A DNA stretch of 64,000 nucleotides, taken from an uncultured Eubacteriales bacterium (GTDB taxonomy: Bacteria > Bacillota > Clostridia > Oscillospirales > CAG-382). Below are positions 1 through 8,325 of the stretch, one piece after another. Below the pieces are notes generated by a model, which saw only the letters and a list, made by a program, of their open reading frames with translations, was not told the DNA's origin and searched no databases. How positions within the stretch are numbered: position 1 is the first letter of the stretch; the number at the start of each line of letters is the position of its first letter. The stretch spans positions 62,001 through 126,000 of the forward strand of contig CAKSEL010000006.1 of assembly GCA_934446675.1 (NCBI GenBank), written 5' to 3'. The position numbers and the translations under genes are program-made.

Positions 1-701
1 AACGCCGCAAGTGCCGTCATACCGACTATAAAAGTGCCGAAAGCGCCTATCACATGGTTTATTCTGCTTTGTATATACGGATTGTTTCCGCACTGGTCAA
101 TATTATGTTTAAGCTGCTTTGCGGTCTTGCCGTTATATGCTCTGCAACAAAGCTCGACAAAGCATATGCACAGCACAGCCATTACGGCGTCGCCGAATCT
201 GAGTTTAAAAGTATTCATAAATGTATATCCGTGTTCGGGAAAGAGAACTCCCATTGCAAGATACACAAAAAACGCATTGAAACGCGTGGCTATTGCCGAT
301 ATTGCCATTCTCCAGAGTACGGGGTGTTTACTTTTGCGCGCAAAATCATACAAAAGTCCCACAAGAAGTCCGAAAAGCACTCTTGAACCTACGCTCAACA
401 GTATGCTTTTAACCGGGTATCCGCTCTGAAAAGGAGAAAATATCTTATCGTCAGTCATAACATAGTTTGCCGACGCCTTAAACATACTTGCAAGTCCGAA
501 AACAAGCGACACATACACCGACTGCGAGGTTCCGAGTAAGCTTGCGGCAATGATTATAGGTATATAAGCTATGGTTATCGAAATCGGCGGCAAATGTATA
601 TATCCGAGAAATGTAAACGACATAAGCACTTCAAGCGCTAACAGCAGCTCAAACAAATATCTGTCAAAATAAGATTTTTTAGTATGTTTATAATTTTTCA
701 T
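1..701 (-). CDS. Polytopic membrane protein, N-terminal part (gene runs off the left edge)
   Basis: An uninterrupted minus-strand frame opens with ATG at 699-701 and stays open to base 1, so only the first ~233 residues are visible and the stop lies outside. The protein begins MKNYKHTKKSYFDRYLFELL and has about six hydrophobic segments; the stretch with IHLPPISITIAYIPIIIAAS resembles the integral-membrane S-component-like domain of ECF transporters. From memory of clostridial proteins, this domain often precedes a C-terminal signalling domain (GGDEF or histidine kinase), but that part is not in the window, so the function is open. A GGAG-like site precedes the ATG. A consensus promoter lies at 863-891 and the ~150-base leader between contains a terminator-like hairpin. 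The plus-strand readings over this stretch look like shadows. Confidence 0.75.
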   Translation of the reverse strand, partial: MKNYKHTKKSYFDRYLFELLLALEVLMSFTFLGYIHLPPISITIAYIPIIIAASLLGTSQSVYVSLVFGLASMFKASANYVMTDDKIFSPFQSGYPVKSILLSVGSRVLFGLLVGLLYDFARKSKHPVLWRMAISAIATRFNAFFVYLAMGVLFPEHGYTFMNTFKLRFGDAVMAVLCICFVELCCRAYNGKTAKQLKHNIDQCGNNPYIQSRINHVIGAFGTFIVGMTALAA

Positions 702-730
702 GCTTAAACACTCCGGTCGAATATAAAAAG

Positions 731-775
731 AAAAGCTGCGACAGCAGCCGCGGACATATATGGTTCCGCTTTTTT
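731..775 (-). promoter_or_regulatory. Hairpin with U-tract in the leader of the left-edge gene (possible attenuator)
   Basis: On the minus strand GCTGC-TGTC-GCAGC (735-748) is followed by a T-rich tract (726-734), an intrinsic-terminator shape, between the promoter at 863-891 and the start codon at 701. A second stem, GCGGA/TCCGC (750-754 with 765-769), sits directly upstream. Its plus-strand side ends in a run of T, so it could also stop rightward transcription. I recognise no known riboswitch class here. Confidence 0.45.
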
Positions 776-862
776 GGTAATATACGGATTTGAAATGTAT
801 ACTTTTTGTTTGTATATCAAAAATGCCGCACATATTATTAATAAATAAAATATTCTGCGTAT

Positions 863-891
863 ATTATACCATACGTACCGCGCCTTGTCAA
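863..891 (-). promoter_or_regulatory. Sigma-A promoter for the left-edge membrane protein
   Basis: Minus-strand TTGACA (886-891), a 17-base spacer and TATAAT (863-868): a perfect vegetative consensus. Its long leader carries the hairpin at 731-775. Confidence 0.85.
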
Positions 892-989
892 CAAATCATA
901 TTTATACAAAAATATATCTTTCAAAAATAAGTTTTTCGTTTTGGAAAACAAAGACGAACGCGCAAAAACCGGTGGAGACAAAAGAAATG

Positions 990-1014
990 CCCCGCAGATA
1001 AGATATCTGCGGGG
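990..1014 (-). terminator. Terminator after rplM-rpsI
   Basis: An 11-bp perfect stem (CCCCGCAGATA with its complement) around a 3-base loop, followed on the minus strand by CATTTCTTTTG, just downstream of the rpsI stop. Confidence 0.85.
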
Positions 1015-1037
1015 TAAAATTCTGCACAGTAAACCTG

Positions 1038-1439
1038 TTATCTCTTTGAGAACTGCGGTGCGCGGCGAGCTGCCTTCAAACCGTACTTCTTTCTTTCCTT
1101 CATACGAGGATCTCTTGTAAGGAATCCTGCCTTCTTAAGAAGTGTGCGGTATGCGGGATCTGCCTGGAGCAGTGCTCTTGCAACGCCGTGACGGATAGCT
1201 CCTGCCTGACCGGAAACTCCTCCGCCGGTAACGGTGCATATAATATCGAACGTTCCTTCAGTCTTGGTTACTCCGAAAGGCTGACGAACGATGAGCTTGA
1301 GTGTTTCAAGTCCGAAATACTCATCTATATCTCTGCCGTTGATCGTGATAACGCCCGAACCGGGTACAAGACGAACGCGGGCAACAGAACTTTTTCTTCT
1401 GCCTGTGCCGTAGAAATAAGGCTTTGCACTTGTATACAT
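1038..1439 (-). CDS. rpsI: 30S ribosomal protein S9
   Basis: Small-subunit protein whose C-terminal tail reaches toward the P site. The start of the mature region, YFYGTGRRKSSVARVRL, and the basic C-terminus ending in APQFSKR are diagnostic of bacterial S9. I place the start at ATG 1437-1439 (133 residues): an AAAGGAG site lies 11 bases upstream. A TTG three codons further upstream is only 2 bases from that site, too close. It follows rplM by about 20 bases in the usual rplM-rpsI order and ends at a strong terminator. Confidence 0.97.
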   Translation of the reverse strand: MYTSAKPYFYGTGRRKSSVARVRLVPGSGVITINGRDIDEYFGLETLKLIVRQPFGVTKTEGTFDIICTVTGGGVSGQAGAIRHGVARALLQADPAYRTLLKKAGFLTRDPRMKERKKYGLKAARRAPQFSKR

Positions 1440-1462
1440 ATCAGTCAATACTCCTTTCTCTC

Positions 1463-1888
1463 TCAGTCAAGAACAACGGGCTTCTGAGCCGCATTGTCGT
1501 GTTCCGCGCCGGCGTATACCTTGAGTCTTGTGAGGCTCTTTGCGCCGATCGAATTCTTGGGAAGCATTCCCTTGACTGCAAGCATAACTGCCATTTCGGG
1601 GTTCTTTTCCATGAGTTCCTTATACTGGATCTCCTTGAGTCCTCCGATATAGCCGCTATGATGACGGTAGTATTTGTTTTCAAGCTTCTTACCTGTAAGC
1701 ACTGCCTTCGATGCGTTGATTACGATTACGAATTCGCCGCAGTCAACGTGAGGAGTAAACTCAGGTCTGTGTTTGCCGCGAAGTATATCAGCAGCTTTAA
1801 CAGCGGTCTTTCCGAGGGGCTTATCAGCCGCATCGATAACGTACCACTTGCGCTCTACTTCATTAGCTTTTGCCATAAATGTAGACAT
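1463..1888 (-). CDS. rplM: 50S ribosomal protein L13
   Basis: Large-subunit assembly protein of 141 residues, the normal family length. Recognisable blocks are RKWYVIDAADKPLGKTA near the N-terminus, FTPHVDCGEFVIVINA, YYRHHSGYIGG, and AVKGMLPKNSIG. The ATG at 1888 has GGAGG eight bases upstream. It is first in a two-gene operon with rpsI, read from a promoter only about 40 bases upstream, so there is little room for a structured ribosomal-protein leader. Confidence 0.98.
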   Translation of the reverse strand: MSTFMAKANEVERKWYVIDAADKPLGKTAVKAADILRGKHRPEFTPHVDCGEFVIVINASKAVLTGKKLENKYYRHHSGYIGGLKEIQYKELMEKNPEMAVMLAVKGMLPKNSIGAKSLTRLKVYAGAEHDNAAQKPVVLD

Positions 1889-1929
1889 TTTTCATTCCTC
1901 CGATTTAGTTTCTTTTTTTGACCTTGTTT

Positions 1930-1957
1930 ATTATACCACTTTATTCGGCAAAGTCAA
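1930..1957 (-). promoter_or_regulatory. Sigma-A promoter of rplM-rpsI
   Basis: Minus-strand TTGACT (1952-1957), 16-base spacer, TATAAT (1930-1935). Transcription should start about 35 bases before the rplM start codon. Confidence 0.85.
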
Positions 1958-2290
1958 GTGTTTTTGAAATAAAATTGATAATTTACTAAGTAATCTTTGA
2001 TTTTCTCGATTTTTCTACGTTTTTCTCATTCGTTCTTTTTGCGGACAATAAATTTTAATACAGATGCATGTCGCCGGTGCCGGCATTTACAGCAAAAAAC
2101 ATGATTTTTTGAATATTTGTATAATTTTACTTTATACAATTTTGACACATAGAATTTTTCAAGCAAAATCCAACCGTTTCAACTTTTCGGAATAAAGGTT
2201 TTATGCGCATTTTGTGTTATTGAACTTACAAAAAAGCAGAATATTTTAATTTATTACATAAAATATTAAGTTTTGTGGTACGATTGTATA
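1958..2290. other. AT-rich intergenic region between divergent promoters
   Basis: About 330 bases separating the rplM promoter from the rightward promoter at 2291. It is AT-rich apart from a small GC-rich hairpin (GCCG/CGGC, 2073-2084). I see no gene, RNA motif or clear operator. Confidence 0.6.
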
Positions 2291-2319
2291 TTGACTTTGT
2301 CGGCGGCATATGATAAAAT
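2291..2319 (+). promoter_or_regulatory. Sigma-A promoter of the panT-coaW operon
   Basis: TTGACT (2291-2296), 17-base spacer, TAAAAT (2314-2319), about 30 bases upstream of the start codon at 2349. It may also serve the rhamnosidase gene downstream. Confidence 0.8.
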
Positions 2320-2348
2320 TTATCTGCATATATGATGGAGGGAAAATT

Positions 2349-2942
2349 ATGGAAAACAAAACAAAAAAAATGACTGGTCTTGCAATTCTTACGGCGGTAA
2401 TCGTTGTTCTTACGATCGTCTGCACGTTCGTGCGTTTCGGTCCGTTCTCGATTACGCTCGCACTCGCACCAATTATTATCGGAGGTGCGCTTTACGGACG
2501 CCGTGCAGGTGCGTTTCTCGGTACTGTTTTCGGCGCAGTCGTGCTTATTACCGGCTTTTTGGGCTGGGACGGCGGAACAGTCTTATTCCTTATGTCTCAA
2601 AACAAGCTCGCGGTTGCAGAAACAATACTCATCTGTCTTGTTAAGGGCGCTGCGGCAGGATATGTAAGCGCGGTCGTATACAAACTTATCGCGCCCCAAA
2701 ACAGTCTTGCGGCAGTAATACTCGCATCTGTTCTCTGCCCTGTTGTAAACACCGGACTTTTCATTGCCGGAATGCTGCTCTTCTTTAAAGATGTTCTTTT
2801 GGGCTGGGCAAGCGGTGCGTCTCTTATTTATTATGTAATATTCGGTCTTACCGGAATAAATTTTGTCGTTGAGCTTTTAAGCAATCTCGTTCTTTCTTCG
2901 GCAATTACACGCATAATAGGCATAAGCAAGAAAATAATCTGA
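2349..2942 (+). CDS. ECF transporter S component, probably for pantothenate
   Basis: A 197-residue membrane protein with about six hydrophobic segments. Segments such as VRFGPFSITLALAPIIIGGA and YGRRAGAFLGTVFGAVVLI are typical of substrate-binding S components of energy-coupling-factor vitamin transporters, which share an EcfA/EcfA'/EcfT module encoded elsewhere. Start ATG 2349 is set by GGAGGG at 2337-2342; an upstream in-frame start lacks a site and overlaps the promoter. The next gene, 22 bases away, is a type II pantothenate kinase, so pantothenate is the likely substrate (PanT role). The S-component call is firm; the substrate is inferred from context. Confidence 0.82.
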   Translation: MENKTKKMTGLAILTAVIVVLTIVCTFVRFGPFSITLALAPIIIGGALYGRRAGAFLGTVFGAVVLITGFLGWDGGTVLFLMSQNKLAVAETILICLVKGAAAGYVSAVVYKLIAPQNSLAAVILASVLCPVVNTGLFIAGMLLFFKDVLLGWASGASLIYYVIFGLTGINFVVELLSNLVLSSAITRIIGISKKII

Positions 2943-2964
2943 TCCTCGAAACGGGGTATTTAAT

Positions 2965-3789
2965 ATGAAAACAATAATCGGCATTGACGTCGGCGGAAGC
3001 ACAACGAAAATTGTCGGGTTTCACAAAAATGACAAGTCTTCTATAATATCTCCGCTGCTTGTACGTGCAAGCGACCAGCTTGCCTCGGTATACGGTGCGT
3101 TCGGAAAATTCACCGACTCAAACGGCATAAAGCTTTCGGACATTGACCGTGTTATTATGACGGGCGTCGGCTCATCATTTCTCAACGACAATCTTTACGG
3201 CATAGATACGCTGCACGTTTCGGAATTTGAGTGCGTCGGCAGAGGCGGACTGTATCTTTCGGATTTTGACAGCGCGATAATCGTAAGCATGGGAACGGGT
3301 ACGTCGATAGTATACGCAAAGAACGACGGCACGAACGAATATATGGGCGGTACGGGCGTCGGCGGAGGTACGCTTGTTGGTCTTTCAAAGCAGATGCTCG
3401 GCATATCCGACATTCAGCACATGATTGAACTTGCAAACGACGGCGACATTGAAAAAATCGACCTTCGCATACGCGATATAACCAAGAACGACATAGGTCT
3501 TGCGTCATACATGACCGCGTCAAACTTCGGAAAGCTCAGCGACATTGCCACAAAAGGCGATCTTGCAATAGGCATTATAAACATGGTATTTGAGTCGATA
3601 GGCATGCTTGCGGTCTTTGCGGCACGCAGCAAATCAACGCGCGATATTGTGCTTACCGGAAATCTCACCACGCTTCCTCAGGCTCACGCCATTGCCGAGA
3701 TCTTTTCCACAATGTTTGATTTAAACTTTATTATACCGAAAAACGCCGAGTTTGCAACCGTAATCGGTGCGGCTCTCGCCCAAGTCTAA
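2965..3789 (+). CDS. coaW: Type II pantothenate kinase
   Basis: Catalyses ATP-dependent phosphorylation of pantothenate, the first step of coenzyme A synthesis. The 274-residue protein has the actin-fold phosphate-binding start IIGIDVGGSTTKIVGF, a second glycine-rich block MGTGTSIVYA with GGTGVGGGTLVGL around residues 110-140, and a C-terminal block GNLTTLPQ...GAALAQV. These match the staphylococcal-type kinase, not type I or III. It follows the S component by 22 bases, coupling uptake to trapping by phosphorylation. The ribosome binding site (ACGGGG) is weak, which suggests translation partly coupled to the gene before. Confidence 0.92.
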   Translation: MKTIIGIDVGGSTTKIVGFHKNDKSSIISPLLVRASDQLASVYGAFGKFTDSNGIKLSDIDRVIMTGVGSSFLNDNLYGIDTLHVSEFECVGRGGLYLSDFDSAIIVSMGTGTSIVYAKNDGTNEYMGGTGVGGGTLVGLSKQMLGISDIQHMIELANDGDIEKIDLRIRDITKNDIGLASYMTASNFGKLSDIATKGDLAIGIINMVFESIGMLAVFAARSKSTRDIVLTGNLTTLPQAHAIAEIFSTMFDLNFIIPKNAEFATVIGAALAQV

Positions 3790-3809
3790 GACTTTTTACG
3801 GAGGACGCT

Positions 3810-5798
3810 ATGGAAAGCTTTAATCCAAAATGGATAACAAATAAGGAATTCTGCGATCTCAAACCGGAGAATATCTTTCACAAAGCCTGCATTAAGTCCG
3901 ATTACAAGCCGGACGAGTCGCTTGCAAACAAACATATACTTTTCAGAAAGAAATTCAGTGCAAATAAAGGCGGAAAGTTCGTTATCCGTATCACTGCCGA
4001 CGATTACTACAAACTCTACATCAACGGCAAATTCGTAACCCAGGGCCCTGCCCCGGCGTATCATTTCAATTATTATTACAACACTTTTGACGTTACTGAC
4101 TTTATAGCAGACGGTGAAAACACCGTTGCCGTACACACCTATTATCAGGGACTTATTAACCGCGTATGGGTAAGCGGCGACAGGCGCCACGGTCTTGCGC
4201 TTGATTTAAAGAACGGCGAAAACACGGTCATTGCCACAGATGAAAGCTGGAAGTGTCACGAACACACAGGTTTTTCGGCTCTGGGAAAATTTGGCTACGA
4301 TACGGCTTTTGCGGAGTGTTATGACGCAGGATGCGCCGAAACAGGCTTTGAAAAGTGCGGCTTTGACGATTCATACTGGGAAAACGCCCGCATAAACAAG
4401 TATGCAGACTACACTCTATTTCCGCAGCCGACAAAGCAGCTTGACATTTACGACGTAAAACCCCAAACCGTTACAAAAACAGATGACGGTTACATATTTG
4501 ATTTCGGTTTTGAAGCGGTTGGCTATCTTAAATTCACGGCGTCGGGCAAAAAGGGCGACTGCATTGACATTTACTGCGGCGAAGAACTCAACGAAGACGG
4601 CTCGGTTCGCTGGAAAATGCGCTGCAACTGCGACTATGCCGAAAAATTCATACTTTCCGGTAACAGGGACGACGTTCTGAACCAGTACGATTACAAGGCT
4701 TTCAGATACGCGCAGATTAAAGTCCCGGACGGTGTGGAATTTTCACCCGAAACGGTACGCTTTACCGTAAGGCATTATCCGTATGTTCAAAAGAAAGTTT
4801 TTGCCTCGGACAGCGACAGCAAGCTCAAAGCAATAGCAAAGCTCTGTGCCGATACACTGAAATACGGCGTTCAGGAATGTTTCATGGACTGCCCGTCAAG
4901 AGAAAAAGGTCAGTATCTCGGCGACGTTACAATTTCGGGACTTGCACATCTGCATCTTACCGGAGATCCGTCGATGACCCTCAAGGCTTTTGACAACTAT
5001 GCGCAGTCATCATTTGTATGCAAGGGTCTGCTTGCGGTTTCTCCCTGCGCTTATATGCAGGAGATTGCGGACTACTCGCTCCAGTTCCCTATGCAGGTGC
5101 TTGAAGTGTACAAATACACAAAAGACAAGTCGGTTCTTGAAAAATATTATCCTTATGTCATGAACGTGCTTGAATATTTCGGCAAATACCGCCGTGAAAA
5201 CGGACTTATTGACAGAGTTGACGAAAAGTGGAATCTTGTAGACTGGCCCGCAAATCTGCGCGACAACTACGACTTTTCCCTCAAAAATCCCCAGGACGAA
5301 CCCGGTTTTCACAATGTCATCAACGCATTTTACTGCGGCATGATAAGCGACATTGACGAAATCCGCGGCATTCTCGGCATTGAGCCGACAGGTCTTAAAG
5401 AGAGCACATATGAAGCCTTTGTAAATGCATTCTACGATCCTGAACAAAAGCTCTTTGTGGACAGCATAGGCTCAAAACACCCGAGCCTTCACTCAAACAT
5501 TCTGCCGCTGTTGTATTCGATAGGCATAAATAAAGAAAACAAGGACGTTATCATAAACCACATTGTTTCAAAAAAGCTGACAAGCGCCGGAACATATATG
5601 TCCTTCTTTGCACTGTATGCGCTCAAAAAAGCAGGAAGATACGATCTTGCGCTTGAACTTATAAAAGACAGCGGCGCATGGCTTAACATGATAAGCGAAG
5701 GCGCGACAACCTGTTATGAGGCATGGGGCAAGGAGCAGAAATGGAACACAAGCCTGTTTCACCCGTGGTCGGCAAGCCCTGCAATAATTCTCGACTGA
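3810..5798 (+). CDS. Alpha-L-rhamnosidase (GH78)
   Basis: Releases terminal alpha-L-rhamnose from plant glycans or glycosides. The 662-residue protein has N-terminal beta-sandwich domains (residues ~1-330, with TADDYYKLYINGKFVTQGP typical of the accessory domain) and an (alpha/alpha)6 catalytic domain carrying DCPSREKGQYLGD near residue 360, the GH78 signature usually written DCPTREERxGWTGD. The C-terminus has the conserved TTCYEAWG and HPWSASP blocks. There is no signal peptide, so it should act in the cytoplasm on imported oligosaccharides. It lies 20 bases after coaW with GGAGG before its ATG, and is followed by a sugar-type oxidoreductase. It is shorter than many GH78 enzymes but looks complete. 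Confidence 0.9.
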   Translation: MESFNPKWITNKEFCDLKPENIFHKACIKSDYKPDESLANKHILFRKKFSANKGGKFVIRITADDYYKLYINGKFVTQGPAPAYHFNYYYNTFDVTDFIADGENTVAVHTYYQGLINRVWVSGDRRHGLALDLKNGENTVIATDESWKCHEHTGFSALGKFGYDTAFAECYDAGCAETGFEKCGFDDSYWENARINKYADYTLFPQPTKQLDIYDVKPQTVTKTDDGYIFDFGFEAVGYLKFTASGKKGDCIDIYCGEELNEDGSVRWKMRCNCDYAEKFILSGNRDDVLNQYDYKAFRYAQIKVPDGVEFSPETVRFTVRHYPYVQKKVFASDSDSKLKAIAKLCADTLKYGVQECFMDCPSREKGQYLGDVTISGLAHLHLTGDPSMTLKAFDNYAQSSFVCKGLLAVSPCAYMQEIADYSLQFPMQVLEVYKYTKDKSVLEKYYPYVMNVLEYFGKYRRENGLIDRVDEKWNLVDWPANLRDNYDFSLKNPQDEPGFHNVINAFYCGMISDIDEIRGILGIEPTGLKESTYEAFVNAFYDPEQKLFVDSIGSKHPSLHSNILPLLYSIGINKENKDVIINHIVSKKLTSAGTYMSFFALYALKKAGRYDLALELIKDSGAWLNMISEGATTCYEAWGKEQKWNTSLFHPWSASPAIILD

Positions 5799-5891
5799 TT
5801 TTTATATTCTGACGGCAATTTAATTTACATAAATCAAAAAACATTGTCGGCGGCTAAAATGCCGCAAATAAGACGAAAGGACGACACACAC

Positions 5892-7067
5892 ATGGATAAG
5901 GTACGTTTTGGTATTATCGGTATCGGTAACATGGGTACCGAGCACGCAAAATACCTCAATAACGGCGAAATCGACGGTGCTGTTCTCGCAGCAATATGTG
6001 ATGTCAAGGAAGAAAGACGCAGCTGGGCAAAAGAAAACCTCGCGCCCGAAGTCAAAATCTTTGACGATTACAAAAAGATGCTTGATCCGAACCTCGTTGA
6101 CGCAATTATCGTAGCAGTCCCCCACTATTTCCACCCTCCTATCTGTATTGACGTTCTCAATGCGGGTATCAACGTAATTTCCGAAAAGCCTATCGGAGTT
6201 TACACAAAGCAGGCAGAAGAACTTATAAAGGTTGCTGAAAAATCCGACAAGCTCTTCGGTCTTATGTTCAACCAGAGAACAAACGCAATGTACAGAAAAG
6301 CACGCGACATGGTTCAGAACGGCGAACTCGGCGAGCTTAAGAGATGCGTATGGATAATCACCGACTGGTACAGAACTCAGGCTTACTACAATTCCGGCGG
6401 ATGGAGAGCAACATGGTCCGGAGAAGGCGGCGGAGTTATACTCAACCAGTGCCCGCATCAGCTTGACCTCTGGCAGTGGATCTTCGGTATGCCGTCAAAG
6501 ATCACGGCTTTCTGTTCAGAAGGCAAGTACCACAACATTGAAGTTGAAGACGACGTTACCGTATATGCAAACTATGCAAACGGTGCAACGGGCGTATTTA
6601 TCACCACAACCGGCGAATTTCCCGGAACAAACAGACTTGAAATTTCCGGCGACCTCGGCAAGCTCGTTATAGAGAGCGGCAAGATGACATTTACAAAGCT
6701 CGCAGTGCCCGAAAGAAAATGGTGCTTTGAAGCAACAGGCGGTTTCGTAGGTCCCGAAAAGGAAGTTATCGACGTTGATTACTCTGCGTTCAAGCTTCCC
6801 AAGGAACAGCACCGCGGAATTACCCAGAACTTTACAAACGCTATTCTTCACGGCGAAAAGCTCATGGCTCCCGGCAAAGAAGGTATCAACGGTCTGAGAA
6901 TTTCCAACGCTATATTCCTTTCAAGCTGGCTCGGCAAGACAGTTGACGTTCCCGTTGACGGAGATCTGTTCTACGAAAAACTCCAGGAAAAGATCAAGAA
7001 TTCCACTTTCAAAAAGGAAGTCAAAGAAGTCAACGAAGATCTTTCCGGAACTTACGGTCAGAAGTAA
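5892..7067 (+). CDS. Gfo/Idh/MocA family NAD(P)-dependent oxidoreductase
   Basis: A 391-residue dehydrogenase of the glucose-fructose oxidoreductase/inositol dehydrogenase family. The N-terminal Rossmann fold reads FGIIGIGNMGTEHAKYL, followed by the nucleotide-domain hallmark ISEKPIG near residue 98 (Lys in EKP is the usual catalytic/cofactor residue) and the C-terminal substrate domain with GGVILNQCPHQLDLWQWIFG, where the family's Asp-His pair is in the DLWQW region. I chose ATG 5892 with GAAAGG 11 bases upstream; an earlier ATG at 5844 lacks a site and an N-terminus that fits. Context with glycosidases suggests sugar or inositol oxidation, but the substrate cannot be read from sequence. Confidence 0.9.
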   Translation: MDKVRFGIIGIGNMGTEHAKYLNNGEIDGAVLAAICDVKEERRSWAKENLAPEVKIFDDYKKMLDPNLVDAIIVAVPHYFHPPICIDVLNAGINVISEKPIGVYTKQAEELIKVAEKSDKLFGLMFNQRTNAMYRKARDMVQNGELGELKRCVWIITDWYRTQAYYNSGGWRATWSGEGGGVILNQCPHQLDLWQWIFGMPSKITAFCSEGKYHNIEVEDDVTVYANYANGATGVFITTTGEFPGTNRLEISGDLGKLVIESGKMTFTKLAVPERKWCFEATGGFVGPEKEVIDVDYSAFKLPKEQHRGITQNFTNAILHGEKLMAPGKEGINGLRISNAIFLSSWLGKTVDVPVDGDLFYEKLQEKIKNSTFKKEVKEVNEDLSGTYGQK

Positions 7068-7136
7068 AATTCAGCCAAACATACAGGGAGGAGATTATCT
7101 CTTCCCTTTTGTTTTACTTACAAGAGGAGAAAATTT

Positions 7137-7529
7137 ATGGACAAGACATGGCAAAAAATGCTTGACGCAGCAAAAGCGGTTCAGAACGGCAGAAAAATAT
7201 CGGATTATATTGAAGCCGGCTGCGTTGCCGCCGCAGTTCTTTCGGAGAGCGGAAAAATATATACCGGAGTCTGCATTGACACCTGTTCCACGCTCGGAAT
7301 CTGCGCCGAAAGAAACGCAATATTCAACATGATTACCTGCGGAGAACAATGCATAAAACGCGTTCTTGCGCTTATGCCCGACGGCAGCACCGGAGCGCCC
7401 TGCGGTGCCTGCAGAGAGTTTATGATGCAGCTCATGCCGGGAAAAGCAAGAGATGTGGAAATTATGCTTGATTTAAAGTCCGAAAAAATTGTAACGCTTG
7501 ATATGCTCACACCCGAATGGTGGATATAA
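7137..7529 (+). CDS. cdd: Cytidine deaminase family protein
   Basis: Hydrolytic deamination of cytidine/deoxycytidine (pyrimidine salvage) is the likely role. The 130-residue protein has the two zinc motifs of the family, CAERNAIF near residue 58 (Cys ligand and catalytic Glu) and PCGACREFM near residue 85 (two Cys ligands). Length fits the homotetrameric cytidine deaminases. The ATG has AGAGGAG nearby. Clostridial and Bacillus cdd genes usually sit between dgkA and era; here cdd lies alone, far from the ybeY-era gene. Some related deaminases act on blasticidin or on unknown nucleosides, so specificity is inferred. Confidence 0.85.
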   Translation: MDKTWQKMLDAAKAVQNGRKISDYIEAGCVAAAVLSESGKIYTGVCIDTCSTLGICAERNAIFNMITCGEQCIKRVLALMPDGSTGAPCGACREFMMQLMPGKARDVEIMLDLKSEKIVTLDMLTPEWWI

Positions 7530-7553
7530 GCGTATACGCACAGCGTTATTCTA

Positions 7554-7582
7554 TTGACACGGCGTACAAAATAATGTATAAT
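7554..7582 (+). promoter_or_regulatory. Consensus sigma-A promoter of the HprK-like/S26 pair
   Basis: TTGACA (7554-7559), 17-base spacer, TATAAT (7577-7582): a perfect match, 32 bases upstream of the start codon at 7614. It makes the two following genes a separate transcription unit. Confidence 0.88.
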
Positions 7583-7613
7583 ATGTATATATAAAAAATT
7601 TACGAGGTAAACA

Positions 7614-8321
7614 ATGGCTCTATACAGAATTGCTGACCTTAACATCGACATACAAAACAAGCACGAGTACACATCAAGGCTTTGCAAAGACTATAAATGT
7701 GTCGATGAAAACGCCGTTCCCGACTTTTCCGTGTGTGCAACTTCAGCCGACTACGAAAAAGACAAGGCATATCTTCCCGAAGCTTCTGACGGATATCTCG
7801 AATCGCTTTCAATATACCGCGGAATTGCGCGCAGAATACTCGATTACAACGGTATAATCTTACATTCGTCGGTTGTTGAAATGGACGGAAAAGCATATGC
7901 ATTTGCGGCACGCAGCGGAACCGGAAAATCAACACATTCGCGGCTATGGACAAAGGTATTTCCCGAAAAAGCAAAAATTATCAACGGCGACAAGCCGCTG
8001 CTGCGTTATATTGACGGCAGATTATTCATCTACGGAACTCCGTGGTGCGGAAAAGAAGGCTACAACATCAACACCAGGGCCGTTCTCGGTTCCGTATGCT
8101 TTATAGAACGCTCACAAAACAATTATATTGAAAATCTCGGCAAAAACGACGCCGTAAAACGCATATTCGACCAGCTTTTATTGCCCGAAACCAAAAATCA
8201 GGCGGCAAAATTCTTTGACATGGTCGAACTTATAGTCGAAAACACAGACTTTTATCTTCTGCACTGCAACATGGACGACGAGGCAGCTCTTGTCGCATAT
8301 GACGGCATGAGAAAGGAGTAA
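7614..8321 (+). CDS. HPr kinase-like (PEPCK-fold) ATPase of unknown substrate
   Basis: A 235-residue protein whose central part resembles the catalytic domain of HPr serine kinase. A P-loop AARSGTGKSTHSRLW lies near residue 100, preceded by an Asn/His-containing strand (IILHSSVVEMDGKAYAFA), and followed by the family's INGDKPLLR block near residue 123. It lacks the N-terminal domain of true HprK and is shorter, so it is not the carbon-catabolite kinase. Small proteins of this kind are known in peptide-modifying clusters (for example some lasso-peptide loci), often with PqqD-like and S24/S26 partners. It is 4 bases upstream of such a peptidase. No precursor peptide is visible nearby. Function is inferred only to kinase-like ATPase. 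Confidence 0.78.
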   Translation: MALYRIADLNIDIQNKHEYTSRLCKDYKCVDENAVPDFSVCATSADYEKDKAYLPEASDGYLESLSIYRGIARRILDYNGIILHSSVVEMDGKAYAFAARSGTGKSTHSRLWTKVFPEKAKIINGDKPLLRYIDGRLFIYGTPWCGKEGYNINTRAVLGSVCFIERSQNNYIENLGKNDAVKRIFDQLLLPETKNQAAKFFDMVELIVENTDFYLLHCNMDDEAALVAYDGMRKE

Positions 8322-8325
8322 AACT

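Larger units (their letters stand above)
702..1037. other. Intergenic region between the left-edge gene and rpsI
   Basis: About 335 bases without a credible gene. It holds the leader and promoter of the left-edge gene and, at its right end, the rpsI terminator hairpin. Between roughly 892 and 985 it is plain AT-rich sequence in which I see nothing else. Confidence 0.7.

Noticed and set aside
34..429. Plus-strand reading frames over the left-edge gene
   Set aside because: They oppose a clean minus-strand membrane protein frame with its own promoter and have no ribosome binding site.
1958..2290. An L13 autoregulatory leader upstream of rplM
   Set aside because: The best promoter lies only ~40 bases before rplM, leaving too short a transcribed leader for the known motif.
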